Below the pieces are notes generated by a model, which was given only the letters and a program-made list of their open reading frames with translations, was not told the origin of the DNA and searched no databases. Of a stretch of 64,000 bases of DNA, positions 24,603 to 32,585 are shown one piece after another; the first letter of the stretch is position 1, and each line of letters starts with the position of its first letter. A program made the position numbers and the translations under genes. The stretch is taken from assembly GCA_963778075.1 (NCBI GenBank), contig CAVZTJ010000015.1:930001-994000 (forward strand). The letters are read 5' to 3'. The DNA is from JASHPR01 sp963778075. Lineage in GTDB: Bacteria; Actinomycetota; Actinomycetes; Streptosporangiales; Streptosporangiaceae.

Positions 24603-26396
24603 CTAACACACACGTCTGCTGATGGCCGGCGCGGCCATTTCGGCCGGGGTGGCCTCGCTGCTGCCGTCCCGCACCCCGAGGCAGGCGGGCGGCAGCGGAA
24701 ACCAGCGCAGGGCCTCGATGCCGGCGGTGAGCCCGGTCGGCCCGTCCGGCACCTCGGCGGCCCGGCTCGCGAACAGCGCGCGGGCATCCCGCAGGTAGCC
24801 AGGGAAGACGTCTTCCTCCGCCCGCGCCCGGCCCGTCGGGTAGGCGAGCTCGCCGTCCGGTCCGTAACAAAGCTCGGACAGCCGGAGCGGCGGCTTGGTG
24901 ATGCCGGCGGGGCTGATGCCCGTCGCGTGGCGCCAGAGTCCGGTGCGCGGGTTGAATCGGTAGTCGGGCAGCAGCCGGTGGCCATCCGCAGCCACCATGT
25001 CGACCGCGTCCATGATGAAGTCGGCAGCCGCAGCAGAGATGAAGTAGTTGAAGTTGACCCGGACCCAGCCGGGCTTCACTCCGTCGCAGCCGTTGCTGAT
25101 CTCCTTACGCAGCGCACGCGAGTGGGCCCGGTCAATGCCGAGCAGCCGGTGCCCGTACGGTCCCGCGCAGGAACAGCCGCCGCGCGCCTGGATGCCGAAC
25201 AGGTCGTTCAGCAGCGCTACCACGAAATTGTGGTGCAGGTAGCGCCCATCGCCGTGGCGGATAAGCAGTGACACGATCGCCAGCCGCCGGGCTTGCTGAC
25301 TGCCGAGGATCTGGATCCGCGGATTGCCGCCCCAGCGGCGCAGCGCGCGGCGCCACATGCACTCCTCCCTGGCCTGGATCAGGTCCGTCCCGATGGCCTG
25401 CTTGAGGCCGAGCACGAGCCCGGCCCGGATCGATTCGACGATGGCCGGGGTCCCGCCCTCCTCGCGCGCGACCGGGTCATCCAGGTAGCTGTGCTCTACC
25501 GCGTCGACGAACTCCACCGTGCCGCCGCCCGGCGTGGTGGGCACGGCGTTGCGCACCAGGTCGCGGCGGACGACGAGGACGCCGGGCGTCTGCGGGCCGC
25601 CGGGGAATTTGTGCGGCGACAGGAACAGGGCGTCCTTGTGGTCGTCCCCGTCCGGCGCCGACGCGGTAACCCGGATCGGCAGGTAGGGACCGGCCGCAGC
25701 GTAGTCCCAGAACGACAGCGCGCCGTGCTCGTGCAGCAGGCTGGCGACAGCGCGGGTGTCGGTGAGGATGCCGGTGACGTTGGAGGCCGCGGAAAAGCTG
25801 CCGATGCGCAACGGCCTGCTGGCAAAGTGGATGAGCTGCCGGCGCAACTCGGCCATGTCGATGTGGCCGTCGCGGTCTTCGCCGATGACCACGACGTCGG
25901 CGATCGACTCGCGCCAGGGCAGTTCGTTGGAATGATGCTCGTACGGGCCGACGAACACCACGGGCCGCCTGCACTCGGGGATCAGCTCAGAGAGCCCGTA
26001 CCGGGCATCCAGGCCGGCCGGGATGCGCAGTTCCAGGATGCCGATCAGCTTGCTGATCGCGGCGGTCGAGCCGGATCCGCAGAAGATCACCAGGTCGTCC
26101 GCTGTGCCGCCGACCGCGTCGCGGATCATCAGCCGGGCGTCCTCGCGCAGCCTGGTCGTCCGAAGGCCCGTCCCCGAGCTCTCGGTGTGGGTATTCGCGT
26201 ACCACGGCAGCACGGCCTCGCGGATAAAATCCTCGATGAAGTCGAGTGACCTCCCGGATGCCGTGTAGTCGGCGTAGGTTAACCGCCGCGGCCCGAACGG
26301 TCCCTCCATGAGCTCGCCTTCGCCCAGGATTCCCCGCCTGACCCGGTCAAGCAGCGGTGACGTCGGCAGGTCGGTGTCGGCCGCCGATGCGCTCAT
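24603..26396 (-). CDS. Class V aminotransferase-fold PLP enzyme (cysteine desulfurase-like)
   Basis: This 597-residue protein contains a class V PLP domain to about residue 480: TYADYTASGRSLDFIEDFI, HTESSGTGLRTTRLREDAR, FCGSGSTAAISKLIGIL, GPYEHHSNELPWRES, SAASNVTGILTD, and the PLP lysine in LSPHKFPGGPQTPGVLV. A Cys-rich loop RGGCSCAGPYGH sits where cysteine desulfurases carry their active cysteine. The last ~110 residues, after NPRTGLWRHATG, have no recognised domain and make it longer than NifS/SufS proteins (~400). It could be a desulfurase, lyase or specialised enzyme; no sulfur-acceptor gene is nearby. It is divergent from padR across 183 bp. Confidence 0.85.
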   Translation of the reverse strand: MSASAADTDLPTSPLLDRVRRGILGEGELMEGPFGPRRLTYADYTASGRSLDFIEDFIREAVLPWYANTHTESSGTGLRTTRLREDARLMIRDAVGGTADDLVIFCGSGSTAAISKLIGILELRIPAGLDARYGLSELIPECRRPVVFVGPYEHHSNELPWRESIADVVVIGEDRDGHIDMAELRRQLIHFASRPLRIGSFSAASNVTGILTDTRAVASLLHEHGALSFWDYAAAGPYLPIRVTASAPDGDDHKDALFLSPHKFPGGPQTPGVLVVRRDLVRNAVPTTPGGGTVEFVDAVEHSYLDDPVAREEGGTPAIVESIRAGLVLGLKQAIGTDLIQAREECMWRRALRRWGGNPRIQILGSQQARRLAIVSLLIRHGDGRYLHHNFVVALLNDLFGIQARGGCSCAGPYGHRLLGIDRAHSRALRKEISNGCDGVKPGWVRVNFNYFISAAAADFIMDAVDMVAADGHRLLPDYRFNPRTGLWRHATGISPAGITKPPLRLSELCYGPDGELAYPTGRARAEEDVFPGYLRDARALFASRAAEVPDGPTGLTAGIEALRWFPLPPACLGVRDGSSEATPAEMAAPAISRRVC

Positions 26397-26460
26397 ATGG
26401 CAGTACCCCGTCCCGGCGAGCAGGCGCGGCGAAGCCCGCCGCGAAGACCCCCCACCAAGC

Positions 26461-26478
26461 CCCCGAGCATACTCGGGG
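26461..26478. promoter_or_regulatory. Perfect hairpin CCCCGAG-CATA-CTCGGGG
   Basis: Seven-base perfect arms with a 4-base loop lie 65 bp upstream of the PLP-enzyme start and 102 bp upstream of padR. It may insulate the divergent transcripts or regulate one of them. Confidence 0.4.
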
Positions 26479-26543
26479 TAATCAAGTGCTCACACTCCGC
26501 TACTAATTGCCAATCAAGGTTGCGGTGGGCGGTCCGTTGCCGG

Positions 26544-26558
26544 TACTATACTCAGTAT
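26544..26558 (+). promoter_or_regulatory. padR promoter with overlapping palindrome
   Basis: TTGCGG (26520-26525) and TACTAT (26544-26549) form a plausible -35/-10 pair with an 18-base spacer. The -10 overlaps the perfect palindrome ATACT-C-AGTAT (26548-26558), a likely autoregulatory site for the dimeric PadR protein. The start codon follows 21 bp later. Confidence 0.5.
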
Positions 26559-26579
26559 GATTACGAGTTGCATACCATC

Positions 26580-27158
26580 ATGAGCGTGCGGCACGCCCTG
26601 CTTGCGCTGCTGAGCGAGGGTCCCAAGTATGGCCTCCAGCTCCGTCAGGAGTTCGAAGAGCGGACCGGCGAGGTCTGGCCGCTCAATGTCGGCCAGGTGT
26701 ACACCACCCTGCAACGGCTCGAGCGGGACGGGCTCGTCGAGTCCGACGACGCCGAGGACGGGCCGCAGAAGGGCTTCCAGATCACCAAGGACGGCCAGGG
26801 CGAACTCGACTCCTGGCTGCGCACCCCGCCGGACCTGAGCCTGCCGCCGCGCGACGAGCTGGTTATCAAGATCCTTGTCGCCTGGCGCGTGCCCGGCGTC
26901 GACGTGCACGAGGTCATCCAGGTGCATCGCAGGTACCTCGTCGAGCTGATGCAGCAGTGGACCCGGCTCAAGGAGGACGAGGCCCAATTCGACCTCAGCT
27001 TCGCGCTCGCGGTGGACGCGGAGCTGTTCCGCCTGGACTCGGTCGTCCGCTGGCTGGACACCGCCGACGGCCGGTTCCGGCGGGCCGAGAACGAGCCACC
27101 AACCCCGGCTGCCCCGGCCATGCCGAGGCTGCGCCGCAGAGTAGGAGCACGGCGATGA
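26580..27158 (+). CDS. PadR-family transcriptional regulator
   Basis: This 192-residue protein has the PadR winged helix at its N-terminus (SVRHALLALLSEGPKYGLQL, QEFEERTGEVWPLNVGQVYT, LQRLERDGLVES) followed by the C-terminal Vir_act_alpha_C-type helical dimerisation domain (residues ~95-165). The ATG at 26580 was chosen because the family begins at MSVRHALL; the open frame upstream is non-conserved and overlaps the promoter. Its stop overlaps the ABC ATPase start (ATGA), so it is the first gene of a three-gene operon. PadR proteins typically repress such efflux ABC operons and release on ligand binding. Confidence 0.93.
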   Translation: MSVRHALLALLSEGPKYGLQLRQEFEERTGEVWPLNVGQVYTTLQRLERDGLVESDDAEDGPQKGFQITKDGQGELDSWLRTPPDLSLPPRDELVIKILVAWRVPGVDVHEVIQVHRRYLVELMQQWTRLKEDEAQFDLSFALAVDAELFRLDSVVRWLDTADGRFRRAENEPPTPAAPAMPRLRRRVGARR

Positions 27159-27877
27159 GTTTCCTTGAGCTACGCCACGTGGCCAAGATCTATGGTGAGG
27201 GCCCGACCCAGGTGCAGGCCCTGCAAGACGTCAGCATGTCTGTCGAGGCCGGCGAGCTTGTGGCGGTGATGGGCCCAAGCGGATCGGGCAAGAGCTCGCT
27301 GCTGACGATCGCAGGCAGCCTCGAGGAGCCGACCAGCGGGCAGGTGGTCATCGGCGGGGCGACGCTGTCGAAGCTGTCCAGGGCCGACAAGGCCAGGCTG
27401 CGGCGCCGCACGATCGGGTACGTGTTCCAGGACTTCAACCTGCTCCCCGGGCTGACCGCGGTGGAGAACGTGTCGCTGCCGCTGGAGCTCGACGGGTTGA
27501 CCGCGAAAAAGGCCCGCGCCGTGGGCATCCGGGCTCTCGACGAGCTCGAGCTGACCGAGGAGGCGGAGCGCTTCCCCGACGAACTCTCCGGCGGCGAGCG
27601 GCAGCGGGTCGCGATCGCACGCGCGATAGTTGGCAACCGCAAGCTTGTCCTCGCCGACGAGCCGTCCGGCGCGCTCGACTCAGCAACCGGGGAGACGGTG
27701 ATGCGGATGCTGGTTGCCGCGTGCCACCGCGGCGTAGCTACGGTGGTCGTCACCCACGACGCGCAGCTCGCCTCGTGGGCGGACCGCGTGGTGTTCATCA
27801 GGGACGGCCGTGTCGTCGACCAGACCATGCCGCCGGCGAGCCCCGAGTCGCTGCTGCAGTCGGGACCGAACCAATGA
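27155..27877 (+). CDS. ABC transporter ATPase (MacB/LolD type)
   Basis: This 240-residue protein is a complete ABC nucleotide-binding subunit: Walker A GPSGSGKSS (40-48), Q-loop FQDFNLLPGL, signature LSGGERQ (144-150), Walker B LVLADEP (164-170) and the switch His in VVVTHD. It belongs to the MacB/LolD/FtsE group that drives FtsX-type permeases rather than classical transport. It is coupled on both sides, to padR and to the permease gene (ATGA overlaps), so the three make one transcription and translation unit. Confidence 0.95.
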   Translation: MSFLELRHVAKIYGEGPTQVQALQDVSMSVEAGELVAVMGPSGSGKSSLLTIAGSLEEPTSGQVVIGGATLSKLSRADKARLRRRTIGYVFQDFNLLPGLTAVENVSLPLELDGLTAKKARAVGIRALDELELTEEAERFPDELSGGERQRVAIARAIVGNRKLVLADEPSGALDSATGETVMRMLVAACHRGVATVVVTHDAQLASWADRVVFIRDGRVVDQTMPPASPESLLQSGPNQ

Positions 27878-30339
27878 CGGCCGTGCTGGACCGGCCGACC
27901 GAAACCGGCGGCGGCGTGCCAGCGCGGCGCGCGGTGCTGCGCTGGGCGCTGCGCCTGTTCCGGCGCGAATGGCGCCAGCAGCTGCTGGTCCTGACGCTGA
28001 TCACGGTCGCGGTCGCCGCGACGATCTTCGGCGCGGCGCTGGGCACGAACCTCCCGCTGCCGGCCAACGCCGGGTTCGGCTCCGCCAACGCGCTGGTCAA
28101 CCTGCCGGGAAACGACCCGCATCTGGCCAAGGAGATCGCGGCGCTCAGGGCGCACTTCGGCGCCGTCGACGTGATCGAGAACCAGGTCTTCGCGACCGGC
28201 CTGGTCACCGGCGCGCAGCTGCGGGCGCAGAACCCGGACGGGGCCTTCGGCCGTCCCATGCTCTCCCTGGTGCGAGGCCACTACCCGCACGGGCCCGGCG
28301 AGGTCGACCTGACCAGCGGGCTGGCGTCAGCGTTCCGGGTGGGAATCGGGAGTACCTGGCACATCGACGGCCGCGCGCTGCGCGTGACCGGGATCGTGGC
28401 GAACCCGCAGAACCTGCTGGACACGTTCGCGCTGGTCGCACCCGGGCAGGTCACCAGGCCGACCCAGGCGACCGTGCTCTTCGACGCCACGCCGCTGGGC
28501 TTCGCCACGTTCAACTTCCCGCCGGGCACGACGCCGCTGCGGCCGCAGCCCCCCAGCGGGCTGACTCCGGCCGTGATCGCGCTCGCGTTCGCCGTGGTGG
28601 GGCTGTTCTTCATCGGGCTGGTCGCGGTGGCGGGCTTCACGGTGCTGGCCCAGCGCCGGCTGCGCTCCCTTGGCGTCCTGTCCTCGCTCGGCGCGACCGA
28701 CAAGGATGTCCGCCTGGTCATGGTGGCAAACGGCGCCGTGGTCGGCGTTGTCGGCGCCGTGCTCGGCGGCGCGATCGGCATAGGCGCCTGGATCCCGTAC
28801 GCCCCGTACTTCGGCACCCACGCAGACCACTACGTGCCATGGACCAGCCTCCCGTGGTGGCTGATCGGCGTGGCCATGGCCCTCGCGGTGGTAACCGCGA
28901 TCCTCGCCTCCCGGCAGCCGGCTCGCGCCGTGGCTGACGTTCCGGTGGTGGCCGCGCTGTCTGGCCGGCCCGCGGAGCCGAAGCAGAGCCACCGGTCGCC
29001 GCGCCCCGGCCTCATAATGCTCGCCATCGGCGCCCTGCTGCTGGTGTTTTCCGGCGGGACTAACGGGGGCAGTGGCTCGAACGTGTTCGACACGCTGGCG
29101 GGCGTGCTGGCGACGATCGTCGGCCTGGTTCTGCTCGCCCCCGTGATCATCGGCCGGGTCGCGCCGGTTGCCCGGCGCGCGCCCCTCGCGGCCCGTATCG
29201 CGCTGCGCGACCTGGCCCGGTACCGGGCACGTTCCGGGGCCGCGCTCGCCGCGGCCACGCTCGCCGTCTTCATCGCGATGCTGATCACGCTGCTGTCAAC
29301 CGACCGGTTCACCGAGCCCCTCGACTACGTCGGCCCGAACCTGCCGTCCAACCAGCTCATCGTCTACACCGCGGGGGACTACCCGGGTGCGACGAGCGGC
29401 GACATCCTGCCCAGTGCGAGGGAACGCCAGGCCGGGCAGACCACGACGGCCAAGATCGCCGCGGCGCTGGGCACCCGCAACGTGCTCCCGCTCACCTCGG
29501 CCGTGGCGCCGACAGACACGGCTCTGCAGCAGGTCGGGGTGGGCGGCGAGCAGGGCACGATCGACATCTACGTCGCCACGCCGGCGCTGCTGCGGCACTA
29601 CGGCATCAAGGCGAGTGCGATCAGGCCCGGCACGGTGCTGATCACCTCCCGGCCAGGCCTGCAGGGCACATCCAACCTGCTGCTGCAGTACGGCAATTTC
29701 CTGGAGCAGAATCCGGTGGTCAAGTTCGTCCCGTCCCCATCGATCCAGACGCTCGCCGACCTGCCCACCGACGTGTCCGACCCCAACCTGCTGATCGTGG
29801 CCTCGGTCGCGGCCAGGCTCCGGTTGCGGCAGGCCACGGTGGGGTGGCTGATCCAAGCTCCGCGGTCACTCACCCCGGTGCAGATAAGCAGCGCCCGGCG
29901 GGTGGCGGAGGCGGCGGGCTTGACGATCGAGACCAAGAACGGGACGCCATCGCTCAACGAGGTCCGCAACGACGCGACCGGAGCCGGCATCCTGGTCGCG
30001 CTCGGCGTGCTCGCGATGACGATCGGGCTGATCCGCAGCGAGACCTCGGGTGACATCCGGACGCTGACGGCCACGGGGGCCAGCGCCAGGACCCGCCGGG
30101 GCATCACCGCGGCCACGGCGGGCCTGCTTGGCCTGCTGGCGGCGCTGACCGGCACCGTCGCCGCCTACCTGGCCGTCGTCGCATCATCCTGGAGTGAGCT
30201 GGTGGCGGGCCACGCGTCCCTGCTGCCGTGGCTTGACCTGGCCGCCGTCCTAGTCGGCCTGCCTGTGGTTGCGGCCGCGGGGGGCTGGCTGCTCGCCGGG
30301 CGCGAGCCGCGGGCGATCGCCCACCAGCCGCTGGAATGA
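27874..30339 (+). CDS. FtsX-type ABC transporter permease
   Basis: This 821-residue permease has two FtsX domains. An N-terminal helix (residues ~28-50) precedes an extracellular domain, then three helices near 240-360 (AVIALAFAVVGLFFIGLVAV; MVANGAVVGVVGAVLGGAIG; WWLIGVAMALAVVTAILASR), a second module with helices near 380-430 and 485-505, a second large outer domain, and a last helix group near 700-810. This is the layout of actinobacterial MacB-like permeases, which extrude peptides, lipids or drugs by mechanotransmission. The ATG at 27874 overlaps the ATPase stop. The substrate is unknown; PadR control suggests inducible efflux. Confidence 0.92.
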   Translation: MTAVLDRPTETGGGVPARRAVLRWALRLFRREWRQQLLVLTLITVAVAATIFGAALGTNLPLPANAGFGSANALVNLPGNDPHLAKEIAALRAHFGAVDVIENQVFATGLVTGAQLRAQNPDGAFGRPMLSLVRGHYPHGPGEVDLTSGLASAFRVGIGSTWHIDGRALRVTGIVANPQNLLDTFALVAPGQVTRPTQATVLFDATPLGFATFNFPPGTTPLRPQPPSGLTPAVIALAFAVVGLFFIGLVAVAGFTVLAQRRLRSLGVLSSLGATDKDVRLVMVANGAVVGVVGAVLGGAIGIGAWIPYAPYFGTHADHYVPWTSLPWWLIGVAMALAVVTAILASRQPARAVADVPVVAALSGRPAEPKQSHRSPRPGLIMLAIGALLLVFSGGTNGGSGSNVFDTLAGVLATIVGLVLLAPVIIGRVAPVARRAPLAARIALRDLARYRARSGAALAAATLAVFIAMLITLLSTDRFTEPLDYVGPNLPSNQLIVYTAGDYPGATSGDILPSARERQAGQTTTAKIAAALGTRNVLPLTSAVAPTDTALQQVGVGGEQGTIDIYVATPALLRHYGIKASAIRPGTVLITSRPGLQGTSNLLLQYGNFLEQNPVVKFVPSPSIQTLADLPTDVSDPNLLIVASVAARLRLRQATVGWLIQAPRSLTPVQISSARRVAEAAGLTIETKNGTPSLNEVRNDATGAGILVALGVLAMTIGLIRSETSGDIRTLTATGASARTRRGITAATAGLLGLLAALTGTVAAYLAVVASSWSELVAGHASLLPWLDLAAVLVGLPVVAAAGGWLLAGREPRAIAHQPLE

Positions 30340-30359
30340 GGGGGCGTTGCGGGTAAGAC

Positions 30360-30438
30360 GAGGACTCAGGGGGTCCGGCCGGGGTTCGCGGACCTCGCTG
30401 AGGACTCAGGGACTCCCGCCGGGTTTGCGGGCCTCGAT
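30360..30438. repeat. Direct repeat duplicating the 3' end of the methyltransferase gene
   Basis: Unit A (30360-30399) and unit B (30400-30438) both begin GAGGACTCAGGG and end CTCG(C/A)T, with about 75-80 % identity between. Unit B contains the last codons and stop of the minus-strand methyltransferase (IEARKPGGSP); unit A is an extra copy just past that stop, reading SEVREPRPDP. It is a 40-bp tandem duplication of a gene's tail, as at 7027-7115. Confidence 0.65.
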
Positions 30439-31176
30439 GAGGAATCGGGTCGCGTAGGCGATGAACGGGCCCTCGCTCTCGATCTGGTCGTGCAGCGTGC
30501 GTAGTTCCTCAGAATATTTCGCAACCGTGAAGCCGGGCACCATCCAGATCACCTTGCGCAGGAAGTAGATCACCGCGCCGATGTCGAAAAACTCCGTGCG
30601 CAGCGACTCCAGCCGCAGGTCGGTGACCTCCAGCCCGGCGGCCTCGGCCTCCGCCGTGGCGCCGCCGGGGTCGCGATTGTCGCGGACCTCGGGCGGCTGC
30701 GGGCCGAGGAACCACTCAACGAGCTCGAACACGCTGTGCGGGCCGACCTCCTGCGAGAAATACGTTCCGCCGGGCTGCAGCACCCGGGCGATCTCTTCCC
30801 ACCAGGCGGTCACCGGATGACGGCTCACGACCAGGTCGAACGCCTCGTCGGCAAACGGCAGTGGCGGCTCGTCCTGGTCAGCGACGACCGCAACGCCGAG
30901 CGGATGCAGCAGCCTGGTCGCGCGCTCGATATTCGGCGGCCAAGACTCCGTCGCCACCGTAAGCTTCGGCAGTTCCGGAATCCCGGCAAGCACTTCGCCG
31001 CCGCCGGTCTGAATATCGAGCGCTGCGGAGGCGTGCGCCATCCGCTCACCCATTAAGCGCTGGTAACCCCATGACGGGCGCTGCTCGGTGGCCCGGCCGT
31101 CCAGCCAGGAGAAGTCCCATCCGGCAACATCAGCGGACTCGGCCTCGGCCACGAGATCCTCGAACGAACGCGCCAC
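30406..31176 (-). CDS. Class I SAM-dependent methyltransferase
   Basis: This 256-residue protein has the Rossmann methyltransferase core: ALDIQTGGGEVLAG as motif I (GxGxG-like, written TGGGEV), LGVAVVADQDEPPLPFADEA with the acidic SAM-ribose position, FDLVVSRHPVTAWWEEIARV and LQPGGTYFSQEVG as motif III. An N-terminal helical cap and a C-terminal region (TEFFDIGAVIYFLRKVIWMV) are typical of small-molecule methyltransferases. The GTG at 31176 is the first sensible start; it lies inside a 12-bp-arm inverted repeat. Substrate unknown. Confidence 0.85.
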   Translation of the reverse strand: MARSFEDLVAEAESADVAGWDFSWLDGRATEQRPSWGYQRLMGERMAHASAALDIQTGGGEVLAGIPELPKLTVATESWPPNIERATRLLHPLGVAVVADQDEPPLPFADEAFDLVVSRHPVTAWWEEIARVLQPGGTYFSQEVGPHSVFELVEWFLGPQPPEVRDNRDPGGATAEAEAAGLEVTDLRLESLRTEFFDIGAVIYFLRKVIWMVPGFTVAKYSEELRTLHDQIESEGPFIAYATRFLIEARKPGGSP

Positions 31177-31205
31177 ACACTGATCTTCACACGGTGTGTG
31201 GCGCG
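31169..31205. promoter_or_regulatory. 12-bp perfect inverted repeat across the methyltransferase start codon
   Basis: CGCGCCACACAC (31169-31180) and GTGTGTGGCGCG (31194-31205) are exact reverse complements with a 13-base centre that itself contains the overlapping palindrome CACAC-G-GTGTG (31188-31198). The GTG start (31174-31176, minus strand) lies within one arm, so in mRNA the start would be paired, or in DNA a dimeric regulator would sit on the start site. Confidence 0.55.
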
Positions 31206-31262
31206 GTCGCACCCGGATAAACGCCCGGCCAACCCGAGCCGGGCCGGTCCGCTGGCCCTTGA

Positions 31263-31586
31263 CTAGTGGGCTTCCTCGTACTGGCGCATGATGTCGGCGC
31301 TGATCCGGCCGCGCTCGGGGACCTTGATGCCGACCGACTTTGCCCAAGCGCGAACGGCGCCGCGATCAACCGATGCACCCGAGCGATCAGCGGCGCGCCG
31401 GCGACCGCCACGGGGAACGCGCAGGCCGGCCTCGATGAACGGCGCGAGCGCCTTTTCAAGCTTGGCCCGGTTTTTCTGGCCTAGGTCGATTTCGTAGACC
31501 ACCCCGCCGAAGCCGAAGGAGACGGTTTCGGCATCGTCGGAGCCGTCAAGATCGTCCGTCATAATCACAGATACGCTTCTCGCCAT
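31263..31586 (-). CDS. lsr2: Lsr2-family nucleoid-associated protein
   Basis: This 107-residue protein matches Lsr2: N-terminal dimerisation strands with TDDLDGSDDAETVSFGFGGV, then VYEIDLGQKNRAKLEKALAPFIEAG, a basic linker (GGRRRAADRSGA) and a C-terminal helix-turn-helix with the AT-hook-like RGR in PERGRISADIMRQYEEAH. Lsr2 bridges AT-rich DNA and silences foreign and secondary-metabolism genes, the actinobacterial H-NS analogue. The start at 31586 gives the family-typical MARSVSVIMTDDL; no ribosome site is clear, so translation may be leaderless. Many actinomycetes carry a second Lsr2; whether this is the main or accessory copy cannot be told here. Confidence 0.93.
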   Translation of the reverse strand: MARSVSVIMTDDLDGSDDAETVSFGFGGVVYEIDLGQKNRAKLEKALAPFIEAGLRVPRGGRRRAADRSGASVDRGAVRAWAKSVGIKVPERGRISADIMRQYEEAH

Positions 31587-31705
31587 GACAGAGATAGTCG
31601 CGGCGTAATGACCGGCTGTCAAACCGACACACCGCCAAAAGGGCACTGTGGCACGAAACTCGCGAGTCAGGAATCTCAATGTTCTTGTGCCGCGGGAACT
31701 AGCGG

Positions 31706-32320
31706 TCAGTAGGGCTGGATGGACTCCTCGTGCTGCAGCTCGGTGATGTACTGCATGCCGCGCGACCTGATCAGCTCGCTCCTGATGACGGTGGAAAGCT
31801 CGGCGAGGAAGTCCTCACGGTCCTGGTTCACGAGAATGTAGTCGTAGACCCAGGCCCAGGTCTGCTGCAGGCTTCTGATGCGAAGCCGATTATCCGTGTC
31901 GGGTGTCTGGCCCCGTTCGGCGAGCCGCGATCGCAGTTCCGTCTCTGTCCTGGTAGTGATGAAGATGCCGATGACGCGGCGGGCGGACATCGCCCGGACT
32001 TTGACGAACCCGGTCGGCTCGAGCTCCGCGGCCAGAGGAGTTGGATCCTGGCTGTCCAGCAGTTCGCGCGGAGAGCCGTAATAGCTGTCCGAATATGTGC
32101 GCGTGTATTCTATGAGCTGCCCTTCCTCGCGGAGCTTGTTGAAAGTCTCGTCGGTGACGAAGTTGTACTCGATCCCGTCTCTTTCGGTGGGGCGGGCCGC
32201 CCGGGTCGTATACGTGGGCACGCGGCGCACAAGTCCGGAGAGAACCATCCAGTCGAGCGCGGTGCCTTTGCCGGCGCCGCTCGGGCCAGATATTATGAAT
32301 AGCGGTGGCCTAGCATTCAA
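31706..32320 (-). CDS. Guanylate kinase-like protein
   Basis: This 204-residue protein has the guanylate kinase P-loop GPSGAGKGT (12-20), the GMP-binding segment TYTTRAARPTERDGIEYNFV (GMK norm TTRxxRxGExxGxDYxFV), YTRTYSDSYYGSPRELL for the second GMP contact, and IGIFITTRTETELRSRLAERG as the lid. Substitutions in the GMP site (AARPTERDG) and a long extended C-terminus suggest a divergent paralogue rather than the housekeeping gmk, which usually lies near rpoZ/coaBC; no such neighbours occur here. It begins with TTG at 32318-32320, behind GTGAGGA. It lies 119 bp upstream of the lsr2 start and in the same direction. Confidence 0.82.
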   Translation of the reverse strand: MNARPPLFIISGPSGAGKGTALDWMVLSGLVRRVPTYTTRAARPTERDGIEYNFVTDETFNKLREEGQLIEYTRTYSDSYYGSPRELLDSQDPTPLAAELEPTGFVKVRAMSARRVIGIFITTRTETELRSRLAERGQTPDTDNRLRIRSLQQTWAWVYDYILVNQDREDFLAELSTVIRSELIRSRGMQYITELQHEESIQPY

Positions 32321-32585
32321 TTCTGGTCCTCACTTCAACCCTTGTGGCGTCAGGCCCAGTTCTGTGCCTGGGGACATGTAAACCAGTACCGGGCTCGTGG
32401 CGGCGCGGCCCATGATTGCGCCGTACGTCAAAGACGCTTCGCCGGAGCCGGTGCGCCGCGGTCGCCGCCCCGGCGCTACATTTGAGCCGCAGCCATGAAC
32501 TTACCCTGTCCGCTGCCGCAATGAGGTACTGACCTGCGCCGGAAGGCGACCTGGGGTGGTCACGTGAGCGAAGGACGCGGCCAAC

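Noticed and set aside
31706..32320. Housekeeping gmk
   Set aside because: The GMP-binding segment is divergent and the usual rpoZ/coaBC neighbours are absent; I left the symbol empty.
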